Positions 52,877 to 64,000 are shown, counted from the first letter of the stretch. The stretch is 64,000 bases of DNA from Roseococcus suduntuyensis (GCF_014196305.1 NZ_JACIDJ010000002.1:372001-436000), one strand, 5' to 3'. The notes: generated by a model not told the origin, from the sequence alone. A program made the numbers and translations.

Positions 52877-53761
52877 ATGGCCGATGACGCGCTCACCCAG
52901 ATGCAGACCCTGATCGGCGCGCTGCCCTACCTGAAGCGCTATGACGACCAGATCGTCGTCGTGAAGTATGGCGGCCACGCCATGGGCGAGGAGCACGCCG
53001 CCGACCGCTTCGGCCGCGACATCGCGCTGCTGGAGCAGGTGGGCGTGAACCCCGTGGTGGTCCATGGCGGCGGGCCGCAGATCAACGCGATGCTCTCGCG
53101 CCTCGGCGTGAAGTCCACCTTCGTCCAGGGCCTGCGCGTGACGGACGCGCAGATGGTGGAGGTGGTCGAGATGGTGCTGGCCGGCACCGTCAACAAGCAG
53201 CTCGCCTCCGCCATCACCCGGGCGGGCTGCATGGCGGTGGGCATCTCGGGCAAGGATGGCGGGCTGGTGCGCGCCCGCAAGGCCACCCGCACCATGAAGG
53301 ACCCCGGCTCCAACATCGAGCAGGTGCTGGACCTCGGCCTGGTGGGCGAGCCGGAGAGCGTGGACACCCGCGTCCTGGAACTGCTGATCCATGCGGACAT
53401 CGTCCCCGTCATCGCGCCCGTGGGCGTGGGGGCGGATGGGCAGACCTACAACATCAACGCCGACACGGTCTCGGGCGCCATCGCGGGCGCGCTCCGGGCC
53501 GAGCGGATGCTGATGCTGACCGACGTGGCCGGCGTGATGGACGCGAACAAGAACTTCATCCCCGAGATGACGGTGGCCGAGGCGCGCGCCGGCATCGCGG
53601 CCGGATGGATCGCGGGCGGGATGATCCCCAAGGTCGAGACCTGCATCCATGCGGTCGAGCAGGGGGTGAAGGGCGCCGTCATCCTGGATGGCCGCCTGCC
53701 CCACGCCGTCCTGCGCGAGTTGCTGACCGATGGCGGGGCCGGCACGCTGATCAGGCCGTGA
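52877..53761 (+). CDS. argB: Acetylglutamate kinase
   Basis: 294 residues, amino acid kinase fold. [11 protein letters not shown] near 33-43 holds the ATP-phosphate Lys/Gly loop; [24 protein letters not shown] and [30 protein letters not shown] are the family's substrate and nucleotide motifs. It phosphorylates N-acetylglutamate, the usual control point of arginine synthesis. Length and N-terminal segment fit the arginine-sensitive type. Starts 51 bases after engB, probably in the same operon. Confidence 0.97.
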   Translation: MADDALTQMQTLIGALPYLKRYDDQIVVVKYGGHAMGEEHAADRFGRDIALLEQVGVNPVVVHGGGPQINAMLSRLGVKSTFVQGLRVTDAQMVEVVEMVLAGTVNKQLASAITRAGCMAVGISGKDGGLVRARKATRTMKDPGSNIEQVLDLGLVGEPESVDTRVLELLIHADIVPVIAPVGVGADGQTYNINADTVSGAIAGALRAERMLMLTDVAGVMDANKNFIPEMTVAEARAGIAAGWIAGGMIPKVETCIHAVEQGVKGAVILDGRLPHAVLRELLTDGGAGTLIRP

Positions 53762-53924
53762 GGGTGTTCGGGAAGGCTTAACCCGCGCCTGACATTCTGG
53801 CAGGGCATGGCCGCTATGGGGGTGGCCATCCCCTGGCGGCCGCCAGGCGCCGCAGGAACCAGATGTTGCACCGCCGACGCGCCAGACCGACGGAGCCTCG
53901 CGCCTTCGCCGGTGCTGGCGCCAC

Positions 53925-55025
53925 ATGATGCTTCCCGGTCTGCTGGAGGAATCTGGCTGGGCCTTGCGTGCGGTCGGCCTGATGGCCGTCGGCGTAGCGC
54001 TGGGCGCGGGGCTGGCCTTGGCCTGGACGCGCCCCCAACCCCGGCGCCCCCCCTCCTCCCCCGACTATCGCCCCGTCGTTGCGGGCTTCGAAAGCAGCCC
54101 GCACGCCGTGGCCCTCTGGGATGGAAAGGGACGGCTGCTGCGCTGCAACAGCCGCTATGGCGCGCTCTTCACCGACCCGCCGCCTCCGCCAGGCCCCAAG
54201 CCGCAGCCACAGCCCGATGGGCGTTGGGTGCTGGCCAGTACGGCGACGTTGCCAGGCGGCTTCCGCCTGGGCCTCTACAGCGAGGTGCCGCCCCCCGCGG
54301 CGCCGCCCCCGCCCGCGGCCGCACCCTTGCCCCTGTCCCAGCCGCCCACGGCACCCTGGCCCAGCGGGCGGCTTCGGCTGCTGGGAGTGGATGATTCGCC
54401 CGCCAACCTCTCCGTCCTGCGCGCGCTGCTCTCCAATACGGGCTTCACGCTGGAGACGGTGACGGATGGCCCCGCGGCGCTGGAGGCCCTCACCGCCGCC
54501 GCCGCCAGCGGGCAACCCTTCGACGCCGTGCTGATGGATGTGGTGATGCCGGGCATGGACGGGCTGGAATGCACGCGCCGGATCCGCGCCCTGCCCGGGG
54601 CGCTGGGCCAGGTGCCCGTCATCCCCGTCACCGCCAGCAGCTTCCCCGAGGACATCGCCGCCTGCCACGCGGCCGGCATGACGGGACATGTGCCCAAGCC
54701 CGTGGAGCGGGTGGGACTCATGCGCGGCATTGTCCTCGCCCTCGGCCAGGGCGACCTGCCGGAGGAGGAGGCGCTGCGGCCACTCTTCCGGAGCGAACTC
54801 GCCACCCGCCTGCGTGAGCTGGACGCCGCCCTGGTGAACGACCTGCCACTTCTTGGCCCCGTGCACGCCATCGCGGGCACCGTGGGCCACCTGGGCGGGG
54901 CGGGCTTCGTGGAAGAGGCCCGCGCCGCGATGCGCGCGCTGCGCGACAACCACCCCGACGCCCGCAGCCGGGTGGCCGAGCTGCTGGACCGTCTTCGCGC
55001 GGCCTATCCGGAGAGTAGGGAGTAG
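53925..55025 (+). CDS. Membrane-anchored receiver/Hpt phosphorelay protein without a kinase domain
   Basis: 366 residues. One N-terminal transmembrane helix (~12-34), a short PAS-like remnant (~48-120: VVAGFESSPHAVALWDGKGRLLRCN), a Pro-rich linker (~120-146), a receiver domain (~149-270) with acidic D156/D157, phospho-acceptor D205 in VLMDVVMPGMDG, T236 and K258, and a C-terminal Hpt-like helix pair with H314 in VHAIAGTVGHLGG. No histidine kinase or output domain is present, although the order looks like the back half of a hybrid kinase. Partner kinase unknown. It stands alone, 163 bases after argB. Confidence 0.8.
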   Translation: MMLPGLLEESGWALRAVGLMAVGVALGAGLALAWTRPQPRRPPSSPDYRPVVAGFESSPHAVALWDGKGRLLRCNSRYGALFTDPPPPPGPKPQPQPDGRWVLASTATLPGGFRLGLYSEVPPPAAPPPPAAAPLPLSQPPTAPWPSGRLRLLGVDDSPANLSVLRALLSNTGFTLETVTDGPAALEALTAAAASGQPFDAVLMDVVMPGMDGLECTRRIRALPGALGQVPVIPVTASSFPEDIAACHAAGMTGHVPKPVERVGLMRGIVLALGQGDLPEEEALRPLFRSELATRLRELDAALVNDLPLLGPVHAIAGTVGHLGGAGFVEEARAAMRALRDNHPDARSRVAELLDRLRAAYPESRE

Positions 55026-55050
55026 GGCGCTGCCCTCCCCAGCCCCCGGC

Positions 55051-55515
55051 TCAGGCCGGACGGGGACCGTTCAGTCGCCACATGGTGAGGTTCAGGAAGC
55101 CGGCGAAGCTCACCCAGGCCAGATAGGGCACGAACAGCCAGGCGGCGGCGGCGCTGATGGGCGCGAACAGGGCAATGCAGACGGCAATGCTCACCCAGAG
55201 CGCGCAGAGATCCCAGAAGGCAAGGTCCGGCCGGCGCATCCCGAAGAACAGCGCGGACCAGGCGAAGTTCAGCACGAGCTGCACGCCATAGACCGCCAGC
55301 GCCAGCCCGAACCCCACCTCGCGCCACACCAGCCAGCCGGCCACGGCGATGCAGCAGAACAACACCCCCCAGGCCGGGCCGAACAGCCAGTTGGGCGGAC
55401 GCCACCAGGGCTTGCGCAGCCCCTCATACCAGGCGCCCGGCGTGAAGATGGCGCCCGAAGCCGCGGTGGCGAAGCAGGCGGCGAAGAAGCCCAGCAGGGG
55501 AAGCCAATCGCTCAT
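55051..55515 (-). CDS. tspO: TspO/MBR family protein
   Basis: 154 residues with five membrane helices. Signature KPWWRPPNWLFGPAWGVLFCCIAVAGWLVW, then LNFAWSALFFGMRRPDLAFWDLCALW and PYLAWVSFAGFLNLTMWRLN, the typical Trp/Pro/Asn-rich TspO pattern. Tryptophan-rich outer/inner membrane sensory protein that binds porphyrins and modulates tetrapyrrole or stress responses in alphaproteobacteria. Overlaps the folP end by 4 bases on the same strand. Confidence 0.95.
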   Translation of the reverse strand: MSDWLPLLGFFAACFATAASGAIFTPGAWYEGLRKPWWRPPNWLFGPAWGVLFCCIAVAGWLVWREVGFGLALAVYGVQLVLNFAWSALFFGMRRPDLAFWDLCALWVSIAVCIALFAPISAAAAWLFVPYLAWVSFAGFLNLTMWRLNGPRPA

Positions 55516-56516
55516 TCGGTCCAGCCCATGGTCACGGCCTCCTGGATTTTCAGTGCTTCGACGGTGGCGCCCACATCATGCACCCGCAGGATATGGGCCC
55601 CGCGCCGCGCCGCCTCCAGGGCCAGGGCGACACTTCCCGCCACGCGGCGCGAAGGCTCGGCCACGCCGGTGATACGCCCGATGAAGCCCTTGCGCGAGGC
55701 CCCCACCAGAATGGTGCAGCCCAAGGCGGCCAAAAGCGGCAGCCGCGCCACGAGGTCCAGATTGTCCCGCACCCGCTTGCCGAAGCCGATGCCGGGGTCC
55801 ACCGCGATGCGCGCGCGGGAAATGCCCGCTTCCTCGCAGGCGGCGATGCGGGCGGCCAGGTGCGCGGCCACCTCGCGCGCGGCGTCCGTGTAGGCGACGC
55901 CTTGCTGCATGGTGCGCGGGTCGAGCGTCCGCATGTGCATCAGCACCACCGGGCAGCCGGCGGCGGCGACGGTGGCGAGGCTCTCCGGGTCATGGGCCAG
56001 CGCGCTGACATCGTTCACGATGCTGGCCCCGGCGGCGAGTGCGGCGCGCATGGTGGCGGCGTGACGCGTGTCCACGCTGACCGGCCCGCCCGAGGCCAGG
56101 GCCGCGATGACGGGCAGGATGCGCGCCTGCTCTTCCTCGGGCGTGACGGGGGCGGCGCCGGGGCGGGTGCTTTCGCCGCCCACATCCAGGATGTCCGCGC
56201 CCTCGGCCCGCAGCGCATGGCCATGGGCGATGGCGGTCGCATGCGCCGCGCGCCCGTCCCCGGAAAAGCTGTCCGGCGTGCAGTTGACGATGCCCATGAC
56301 CAGCGGCCGGAAGCGGTGGCGCGCGATGCCGGCGAAGGGCGCGGGCGGGGCGGTCAGCGCGGCGGATGCGGCGGCAAGCGGCAAGGGCGCGCCGGTGTCA
56401 TCGCGCAGCCCCATGAAGGCAAAGGGCCCGCCCTGCAATGGCAGGGCGAGCCCCTCACGGATCGCCGCCTCTGCCGCCGGCCCGTCAAGCAGGCCGTGCG
56501 GCTCGATCAGCGTCAA
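55512..56516 (-). CDS. folP: Dihydropteroate synthase
   Basis: 334 residues from a TTG at 56516, one base after the ftsH stop; the longer frame to 56600 would lie inside ftsH. Residues 1-70 are a poorly conserved N-terminal extension of the kind seen in related species. The TIM-barrel enzyme starts at GIVNCTPDSFSGDG, with DVGGESTRPGA, VNDVSAL, VDPGIGFGKRVRDN and GASRKGFIGRITG loops, and the final RVHDVGATVEALKI. Joins p-aminobenzoate to the pterin in folate synthesis. Follows ftsH, as in many bacteria. Confidence 0.93.
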   Translation of the reverse strand: MTLIEPHGLLDGPAAEAAIREGLALPLQGGPFAFMGLRDDTGAPLPLAAASAALTAPPAPFAGIARHRFRPLVMGIVNCTPDSFSGDGRAAHATAIAHGHALRAEGADILDVGGESTRPGAAPVTPEEEQARILPVIAALASGGPVSVDTRHAATMRAALAAGASIVNDVSALAHDPESLATVAAAGCPVVLMHMRTLDPRTMQQGVAYTDAAREVAAHLAARIAACEEAGISRARIAVDPGIGFGKRVRDNLDLVARLPLLAALGCTILVGASRKGFIGRITGVAEPSRRVAGSVALALEAARRGAHILRVHDVGATVEALKIQEAVTMGWTE

Positions 56517-56517
56517 C

Positions 56518-58455
<1,938 letters not shown>

Positions 58456-58535
58456 TCCCCTTCACCGGCGACCCTGGCCGGCTCGTCCTAGAGATAGTGT
58501 CTACGCCTGGTTCGGAAATGGCCGCCGGGAAAAAC

Positions 58536-59687
58536 TCAACCCGCAAGCGGCCCGCCGAGGGGCGTGAAGCGCGCGGCGGACAAGCCCGCGCACAACGTCT
58601 CACGGTAGGGGAGATGGGCGGCCTTGGCCAGCATTGCATCCCCCCCGCGCAGGACGGGAAGTGCCGCGAGGGCGAGGCTCGGCAGATGGCGGTGGCGGGC
58701 GCGCATCCGAGCCGCCGCGGCCGGGCCCAGGGCGGCCACCTGCCCGTCTTCCAGGGAGGGGTCGCGGGGCAGGCGGAACCTCCCATCCCACAACGCGCCG
58801 GGCCGGGCCGGGATGGTTTGGGCGGCGGCCTCACGCGCCAGCCAGCCACCCCGCCAGACGCAGCCGCCCAGGCTGCCCTGGCCCGCCGCCAGCAGCCGCG
58901 CCACGGCGTTGGAGGAGGGCGCGTGCGGCCGCCCACCCACCATCCGCACCAGGGCGGCCAGCAGGGCGCGGGCCGTGGCATCCCGGCCCAGGGCCGCGTG
59001 GTCGAGGAAGGCACAACCTTCGGGCAGCAGGCGCAGGCAGGTCGCGGCGCGCGCCAGCACCGCCGCCTCCTCTCGCGCGCGCCGCGCGGCGAAGGCGGGG
59101 GCGGCGGCCAACAGGGCCTCCAGCCCACCCACCTGGCGCAACCGGGCGCGGGCGAAGCGCGGGTCGGCATTGGAGGGGTCCGTCACCGGACGCAGCCCCG
59201 CCGCCGCGCAGGTGGCGAACAGCCGCGCTTGCGGCACGTCCAGCAAGGGCCGCAGCAGCAGGGCCTCGGCCGCCACGGAGAGCGGCGCCATGCCCGCCAG
59301 CCCGCGCGCCCCGCTGCCGCGCAGGGCACGGAAGGCGATGGTCTCGGCCTGGTCGCGCGCGTGGTGGCCCAGCAGCAGATGGACGGCGCCGGCCGCGTGG
59401 CAGGCCTCCAGCAGCGCCGCCCGCCGTGCGGCCCGGGCGCGTTCCTGCAGGCCCGCGCCGCCCGGCAAGGACAGCGCAAGCACCCGCGCCGCGATGCCGT
59501 GTTCGGCCAACTGGGCAGCGACGCCGGCCGCCTCGGCGGCGCTTTCCGGTCGCAGCCCATGGTCCACGATCAGCGCCATCACCCTCCCCCCAGCCCAGCG
59601 ATGGGCCAGCCAAGTCAGGGCCAGCGAATCCGGCCCGCCCGAGCAGGCGATGGCAATGGGAAAAACAAAGGGGCCGAGCGGCGCCAT
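58536..59687 (-). CDS. tilS: tRNA(Ile)-lysidine synthetase
   Basis: 383 residues from the ATG at 59687. PP-loop ATPase motif SGGPDS at 16-21, then IVDHGLRPES and GHHARDQAETIAFRALRGSGARGLAGM, the TilS core, and a divergent C-terminal domain. Puts lysidine on the wobble C of tRNA-Ile2. The sequence just upstream, in frame, reads as a continuation of the usual N-terminus (EPIGAAEFAALM), back to a CTG overlapping the cpoB stop, with no ATG, GTG or TTG, so a CTG start is possible. Sits between ftsH and cpoB. Confidence 0.92.
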   Translation of the reverse strand: MAPLGPFVFPIAIACSGGPDSLALTWLAHRWAGGRVMALIVDHGLRPESAAEAAGVAAQLAEHGIAARVLALSLPGGAGLQERARAARRAALLEACHAAGAVHLLLGHHARDQAETIAFRALRGSGARGLAGMAPLSVAAEALLLRPLLDVPQARLFATCAAAGLRPVTDPSNADPRFARARLRQVGGLEALLAAAPAFAARRAREEAAVLARAATCLRLLPEGCAFLDHAALGRDATARALLAALVRMVGGRPHAPSSNAVARLLAAGQGSLGGCVWRGGWLAREAAAQTIPARPGALWDGRFRLPRDPSLEDGQVAALGPAAAARMRARHRHLPSLALAALPVLRGGDAMLAKAAHLPYRETLCAGLSAARFTPLGGPLAG

Positions 59688-59731
59688 CAGCGCGGCGAAT
59701 TCCGCCGCGCCGATGGGCTCGGCCGGGGCCG

Positions 59732-60562
59732 TCAGCGGCAGCCGGCCCGCTGCCGCGCGGCCGCCGCCTGTTCGGAGATCGGCGCGCGCAGGTTGGGGAA
59801 CTGGCTGCGCAAATCATTCAGCGTGTCGCAGGCCTCACGCCGACTGTTCAGCGCGGCGAAGGAGTTGGCGAGGCCAAGCAGCGCCTCGGGTGCGCGAGGG
59901 CCGGTGCGGGCGCGCACATAGGCCTCATTGTAGGCAATGGCCGCATTGGCATGGTCGCGCCGGCCGGACAGGGCCTCGGCCAGCAGCAACTGCGCCGCCA
60001 CCTGCTGGGGCGCGGCACGGCTCGCGATCACCTCGCGCGCGGCGGCCTCGGCGGTGGGGAAGTCACGCCGGGCCAGCGCCGTCTGACCTTCCTGCAGCGC
60101 GCGCTCCGGCGTGCGGGGCGGGCGGGCGGCGGGCTCGGCCGCCGGGGCGGCGGGGCGGGAGGGCGCTGCCGCCGGCGGGGCCGCGGCGGGCGCGCCCTGC
60201 TGGCTGAAGCGGAACTCCATGTCGCCCTGGAGCTTTTCCAGGTCCTCGCGCAGGCGGGTGTTCTGATTTTCCAGGACATCGGTGCGGCCACGCAGGCGGC
60301 GCACCTCCTCCTCCAGCACGTTCACCCGGTCGAGCAGCCGGGCCACGAGGTCATTGGCGGACCCCGTCATGGGCGGGGCCATGGAGGGCCCGGCCATCGG
60401 CGGGGCCGCGCCACGGCCGCGGAGCGCCTGCTCCATCTCCTGCCGCAACTGCAGGATCTGGTTTTGCAGCGCGATACCCTCGCGGCTTTCCATCTGCGCG
60501 GCCGCCGGCCCGGCCAGGAGGGTCAACCCCAGGATGAAGGTGGCGGCCACGCGCATGGTCAT
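59732..60562 (-). CDS. cpoB: Tol-Pal system protein CpoB/YbgF
   Basis: 276 residues. Signal peptide 1-23 (cleaved after AAAQ), N-terminal coiled coil (~30-115: LQNQILQLRQEMEQAL, NVLEEEVRRLRGRTDVLENQNTRLREDLEKL), Pro/Ala-rich linker, and C-terminal TPR repeats (~155-270). Periplasmic partner of TolA and PBP1B that coordinates outer-membrane constriction with peptidoglycan synthesis. Three bases after pal on the same strand, last of the tol genes here. Confidence 0.93.
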   Translation of the reverse strand: MTMRVAATFILGLTLLAGPAAAQMESREGIALQNQILQLRQEMEQALRGRGAAPPMAGPSMAPPMTGSANDLVARLLDRVNVLEEEVRRLRGRTDVLENQNTRLREDLEKLQGDMEFRFSQQGAPAAAPPAAAPSRPAAPAAEPAARPPRTPERALQEGQTALARRDFPTAEAAAREVIASRAAPQQVAAQLLLAEALSGRRDHANAAIAYNEAYVRARTGPRAPEALLGLANSFAALNSRREACDTLNDLRSQFPNLRAPISEQAAAARQRAGCR

Positions 60563-60565
60563 GCC

Positions 60566-61045
60566 TCAGCGCACCACGGTGACGGCGCGGCGGTTCTGCG
60601 CCCAGGCGTCCTCGTTGGAGCCCAGCGCCTCCGGACGGTCCTTGCCGTAGCTGATGGTCTGGATGCGCGCGGGGGCGACGCCGCCGGCCACCAGCACGTC
60701 ACGGGCGGAATTGGCGCGGCGCTGGCCGAGCGCCAGGTTGTATTCGCGCGTCCCGCGCTCGTCCGCATGGCCTTCCACGGTCACCTGCACGGCGGCGTTC
60801 TGCTGCATCCAGGAGGCCTGGCGGTCCAGAACCGTGCGCTGGTCGGCGCGGATGGTGCTGCGGTCGGTGTCGAAGAACACCCGGTCACCGACATTGGCGA
60901 CGAGATCCTCCTGGCTGCCCGGGCGGATCTGGCCGGCGCCGCCGGCACCCGCACCGGCCGTCACGGCGGCCTGTTCGGTGTTCGAACAGGCAACCAGAAG
61001 GCCGGTGGCGGCCATCAGGGAGAGAAGGGTCTTGGCGGTGGACAT
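60566..61045 (-). CDS. pal: Peptidoglycan-associated lipoprotein Pal
   Basis: 159 residues from the second of two adjacent ATGs (61045), which has AGGAG 6 bases upstream. Lipobox LLVAC with C20 as the lipid-modified cysteine. OmpA-like domain (~60-159): VFFDTDRSTIRADQRTVLDRQASWM, VTVEGHADERGTREYNLALGQRRANSARDVL. Binds peptidoglycan and TolB, anchoring the outer membrane. Downstream of tolB by 170 bases that may hold an extra promoter. Confidence 0.96.
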   Translation of the reverse strand: MSTAKTLLSLMAATGLLVACSNTEQAAVTAGAGAGGAGQIRPGSQEDLVANVGDRVFFDTDRSTIRADQRTVLDRQASWMQQNAAVQVTVEGHADERGTREYNLALGQRRANSARDVLVAGGVAPARIQTISYGKDRPEALGSNEDAWAQNRRAVTVVR

Positions 61046-61215
61046 CATGAACTCCTGTCTAGCAGCGCGGGGCTGCGCCACGCACCCCCGGACCATCCCG
61101 GGGGCGGCGGCAGAAATGCGCGGCAACCTCTAATCAATCGTGGCCAGTGGTGCGCGGGCATGGCGCAAACATGGCGGGAAGACGGCGGCGTGCCGTGATT
61201 GTGTAACCATTGGTG

Positions 61216-62583
61216 TCAACTGAGCAGCGGCGACCAGGACGGGTCGGTCGCGTCATTGGGCGTCACGACCTGGCGCTCGTTGAAACCGGCGATGTCGATG
61301 GAGGAGATGCGCGCCGAGAAGCCCGCGCCACGCGCGTCGCGTGCCGGGGTCTCGCGGTAGAACATCAGCACCCGGCCATTGGGGGCGAAGGTGGGGCTTT
61401 CCATGGACCAGCCCTCGCTCAGGATGCGCTCGCCCGAGCCGTCGGGCCGCATCACGCCGATGGCGAACTGCCCGCGCCCGATGCGCGTGAAGGCGATCAG
61501 GTCCCCGCGTGGCGACCAGACGGGCGTCGCGTAGCGGCCATTGCCGAAGCTGATGCGCCGCACCCCGCCGCCATTGGCGTCCATAACGTAGAGCTGCTGG
61601 TCCCCGCCGCGATCCGAGTTGAACACGATCTGCTGCCCATCCGGCGAGAAGCAGGGCGACACGTCGAGGCCCGCCGCATTGGTCAGCTGGCGCTCGCGCC
61701 GCGAGGCCAAATCCACCACGAAGATCGAGGCATCCCCGCCCCGGATGGCGGAGAGGATCACCGACCGCCCATCGGGCGAGAAGCGCGGGCTCAGCGTCAT
61801 GCCGCCGAAATTGCCCAGCACCTCCTGCCGCCCGGTCTGGAGGTTGAACAGATAGACCCGCGGCTCATTCCGCAGATAGGACATGAAGGCGATCTGGGTC
61901 GCGTTCGGGTGGAAGCGCGGCGTCAGGGCCTGGAACTGGCCGTCGGTCAGGAAGCGATGGTTCTCGCCATCCTGGTCCATGATGGCGAGGCGCCGGGTGC
62001 GGCGGTCGCGAGGCCCGCTTTCGCTGACATAGGCGACGCGGGTGTTGAAATACCCGTCCTCGCCCAGCAGCCGCTTGTAGATGTCATCCGAGATGATGTG
62101 CGCGATCTGCCGCCAGTTGGAGGCGGTGGCGTTGTAGGCGGTGCCCAGCGCCTGCTGCTCGGGCAGGATGTCCCACAGGCGGAACTCCACCCGCAGCCGG
62201 TCGCCCGACAGTTCCACCCGGCCGGTGGTGAGCGCCACGGCGCCCAGCACGCGCCAGTCCTGGAAGCGCGGCGCCTGGGCCGCGGCCTCGGGCGTCTGGA
62301 TGAAGGCCGCGCGCTCGATGGGGCGGAACAGGCCCGAGCTGCGCAAATTGTTCACGATGACGCGGGCGATGTTCTGCCCCATGCGCTGCGCGTCCGGTCC
62401 CGCGCCCGCCATGTCGGGCACGGCGATCGGAATGGGCTCGGTGCGGGCGCGCGTGATGTCGATCACGGTTCCGCCCGTCCCCTGCGCCGCGGCGGGCAGC
62501 GGCGTGGACCAGATGCCAGGGGCCACCAGCGTGGCGGCCGCGCTGGCGAAGAGGGCACGGCGATGGATGGCGGGTGTCTTCAC
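61216..62583 (-). CDS. tolB: Tol-Pal system beta-propeller protein TolB
   Basis: 455 residues from the GTG at 62583 (GGAG 10 bases upstream); the frame runs further upstream but lacks a leader there. Signal region has RR in the [17 protein letters not shown] start, so Tat export is possible, with cleavage after LPAAAQ. N-terminal domain (~35-165), then six-bladed propeller with repeated [34 protein letters not shown] and [11 protein letters not shown] strands. Periplasmic; binds Pal and TolA. Follows tolA on the same strand. Confidence 0.95.
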   Translation of the reverse strand: MKTPAIHRRALFASAAATLVAPGIWSTPLPAAAQGTGGTVIDITRARTEPIPIAVPDMAGAGPDAQRMGQNIARVIVNNLRSSGLFRPIERAAFIQTPEAAAQAPRFQDWRVLGAVALTTGRVELSGDRLRVEFRLWDILPEQQALGTAYNATASNWRQIAHIISDDIYKRLLGEDGYFNTRVAYVSESGPRDRRTRRLAIMDQDGENHRFLTDGQFQALTPRFHPNATQIAFMSYLRNEPRVYLFNLQTGRQEVLGNFGGMTLSPRFSPDGRSVILSAIRGGDASIFVVDLASRRERQLTNAAGLDVSPCFSPDGQQIVFNSDRGGDQQLYVMDANGGGVRRISFGNGRYATPVWSPRGDLIAFTRIGRGQFAIGVMRPDGSGERILSEGWSMESPTFAPNGRVLMFYRETPARDARGAGFSARISSIDIAGFNERQVVTPNDATDPSWSPLLS

Positions 62584-62695
62584 CGGGACGGAACTCCAAC
62601 CGCATTGATACTCCGCCCGCACTTCGGCCGGTCCAAGGCATGGGTCAAGGGGCGCGACTGTAACGCTTTCACGCAGACACGGTTGCGGACGCGCG

Positions 62696-63757
62696 TCAGC
62701 GCATTCCCACATCGCGCGGGTTGAAGCGGAAGACGGCGTCGCGCAGCGCGGCCAGGCGGTCGGGCGGCAGGGGCATGGGGTTGCAGCGCGGGTCCAGCAG
62801 GGCGCGGCGCGCGGCCTCGAACACCATGCGGGCGCGCGGGTCGCTCGGCACCGCGCCATTGGGCGTCACCACGCGGACGATGCCCTGCGCGTCCACCTGC
62901 ACGCGCAGTTCCACGATGATGTCGCGCAGGTTGGGCGCGCCGGCATCCACCACCCAGCATTCCGCGATGCGGTCGGCGATGCCCGTGCGCTCACCGGCCG
63001 TGAGCGGCGCGGACCCCGTGGGCGCGCCACCGCCGCGCTGCGGGGCGCCTTGGGGCGGGCTGGGCCGGGCGCGGGGCGGTTCCTGCTGCTGCTGTTGCTG
63101 GCGCAGGCGCTCCAGCGTGTTCAGCACGCTCTGGCTGCGCTCCTCCGGCCGCGCCACGGGCGGCGTGCGGCCGGTGCCCGGCGTCTGGGCGGGCTGCGGC
63201 GGCGGCGGGGTGGGCGGCGGCGGCGTGGGCAAGGGCGGGGCGGGCGTGGGGCGCGCGGCGGCGGGCGGCGGCGGCGGGGTGGCCGGGCGCGGCGGGGTGG
63301 GCGCGGGGGCCGGGGTGGGCGGCGTGGGGGTCGCGGGCGTGGGCGGCGTCGCGGCCGGAGCGGGCGGCGTCGGCGTGGGCGGCGGCGGGGCCGGCAGCAT
63401 CACCGTCGGCGCGGGCGGGGTGGGCGCGGGCGGCGCGGCCGAGGCCGCGGGGGCCGGCGGTGGCGGAGGGGGAGGCGGCGGTGGGCTCGGCGTCGCCTGC
63501 GTCACCTCGGGCGCGGGCGGCTCCGGCGTGGGAGGCTGCGGGACATTCTGCGGAGGGGCCGGGCTGGGCGCGGGCTCATCGCCCTGCGCCACCTGGGCGG
63601 GGGCGATGAGTTCCACCGCGATCGCCGTCTCACGCGGCTCCTCCAGCCGGCGCGAATCGAACTGGACCAAAGCGAGGCCGAGCAGCGCCAGGTGCAGGGC
63701 GAGCGACGCCCCCACCCACAGGCGAAACCGCCCCTCCTCCGTGGTCCCGAGCGGCAT
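62696..63757 (-). CDS. tolA: TolA-like envelope-spanning protein
   Basis: 353 residues. Short cytoplasmic start, one transmembrane helix (~13-33: [21 protein letters not shown]), an extremely Pro/Ala/Thr-rich extended region (~60-215) including uninterrupted proline runs, a Gln-rich stretch (RLRQQQQQQ) and a C-terminal TolA/TonB-like domain (~255-353: [33 protein letters not shown]). The Pro-rich part replaces the long helix of enterobacterial TolA, as in many alphaproteobacteria. Couples the TolQR motor to Pal/TolB. Directly after tolR (2-base gap). Confidence 0.9.
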   Translation of the reverse strand: MPLGTTEEGRFRLWVGASLALHLALLGLALVQFDSRRLEEPRETAIAVELIAPAQVAQGDEPAPSPAPPQNVPQPPTPEPPAPEVTQATPSPPPPPPPPPPAPAASAAPPAPTPPAPTVMLPAPPPPTPTPPAPAATPPTPATPTPPTPAPAPTPPRPATPPPPPAAARPTPAPPLPTPPPPTPPPPQPAQTPGTGRTPPVARPEERSQSVLNTLERLRQQQQQQEPPRARPSPPQGAPQRGGGAPTGSAPLTAGERTGIADRIAECWVVDAGAPNLRDIIVELRVQVDAQGIVRVVTPNGAVPSDPRARMVFEAARRALLDPRCNPMPLPPDRLAALRDAVFRFNPRDVGMR

Positions 63758-63759
63758 GG

Positions 63760-64000
63760 TCAGCGGCGCGGTGCCGGCGCGGCCTGCTGCTGCTCGGCCA
63801 GCAGCGCCACGCGGCTGAACCCGCCCGCGCTGATCGTGCCCATCACCTCCATGACGCGGCCATAGGAGATGGCGCGGTCACCGCGCACGAAGATGCGCGG
63901 CTCCGGCGTGCCCTCGGGCCGCGCCTGGGCGATGGCCTGCAGCCGGGCCACGAGGCCATCCAACGGCACCTCGGTCTCCTGCAGGAAGATGGCGCCCTCG
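63760..64000 (-). CDS. tolR: TolR, C-terminal part (5' end beyond window edge)
   Basis: 80 complete codons to the right edge. The periplasmic end of TolR/ExbD: EGAIFLQETEVPLDGLVARLQ, then RIFVRGDRAISYGRVMEVMGTISAGGF, the usual signatures of the dimerisation domain. With TolQ (presumably just beyond the edge) it forms the proton-driven motor of the Tol-Pal system. A short Gln/Ala/Pro-rich tail ends it, 2 bases before tolA. Confidence 0.93.
   Translation of the reverse strand, partial: EGAIFLQETEVPLDGLVARLQAIAQARPEGTPEPRIFVRGDRAISYGRVMEVMGTISAGGFSRVALLAEQQQAAPAPRR

Noticed and set aside
53762-53924. Regulatory RNA or riboswitch in the 163-base gap after argB
   Set aside because: Only short G+C inverted repeats are seen, with no recognisable riboswitch core or T-run.

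Overview
The window looks like a piece of an alphaproteobacterial chromosome, most likely Acetobacteraceae (Roseomonas-like, Rhodospirillales). This rests on the very high G+C content, the alphaproteobacterial type of sigma factor and HWE kinase, the tol-pal and rpmH-rnpA-yidD-yidC gene orders, and dense 4-base (ATGA) gene overlaps. The assignment is an inference from gene content. No tRNA, rRNA, insertion sequence, prophage or CRISPR array is visible. No gene-free stretch exceeds about 240 bases.

Layout. 1-2866 (-): start of a urea ABC transporter operon (urtA, urtB; urtB runs off the left edge). 3103-5658: small stress or envelope genes, including a 24-residue membrane miniprotein, a Pro/Gln-rich secreted protein, an SDR-like protein and a ferritin-like DUF892 protein. 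5745-9086: bacterial NHEJ pair ku-ligD, followed by a glycosyltransferase, a NodS-like methyltransferase and an acyl-CoA-dehydrogenase-like gene (to 11771). 11804-15265 (-): an EcfG-like sigma factor, a DUF1328 membrane protein, a Pro-rich peptide and a membrane HWE histidine kinase.

15496-26881: nutrient uptake and histidine catabolism. A TRAP transporter and a phytanoyl-CoA-dioxygenase-like gene lie downstream of hutU-hutH-hutI on the minus strand. Divergently, hutF-hutC-DUF1028 lie on the plus strand, with a HutC-type operator between the two arms. 26940-35221: surface-glycan genes (two GT4, one GT9, an O-antigen-ligase-like protein, a DxD glycosyltransferase and an asparagine-synthetase-like protein whose two active sites look dead), interleaved with ygfZ and an ICMT-like gene. 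35240-41442 (-): a tightly packed run in which an osmoprotectant ABC transporter leads directly into dapD and dapE.

41443-42804 is an A/T-rich island, strikingly unlike the rest, carrying one unknown reading frame broken by an in-frame amber codon. 42805-49265: HNH nuclease, gluQ, EamA exporter, RlmI-like rRNA methyltransferase, DUF3293, patatin and 3-hydroxybutyrate dehydrogenase. 49473-53761: rpmH-rnpA-yidD-yidC-engB-argB. 53925-58455: an unusual membrane-anchored receiver/Hpt protein, tspO, folP, ftsH. 58536-64000 (-): tilS, cpoB, pal, tolB, tolA and the end of tolR, i.e. the Tol-Pal envelope machine.

The most notable unexplained structure is a roughly 46-base imperfect palindrome found at three separate intergenic sites (once as a three-copy tandem array), with paired substitutions that keep its stems.
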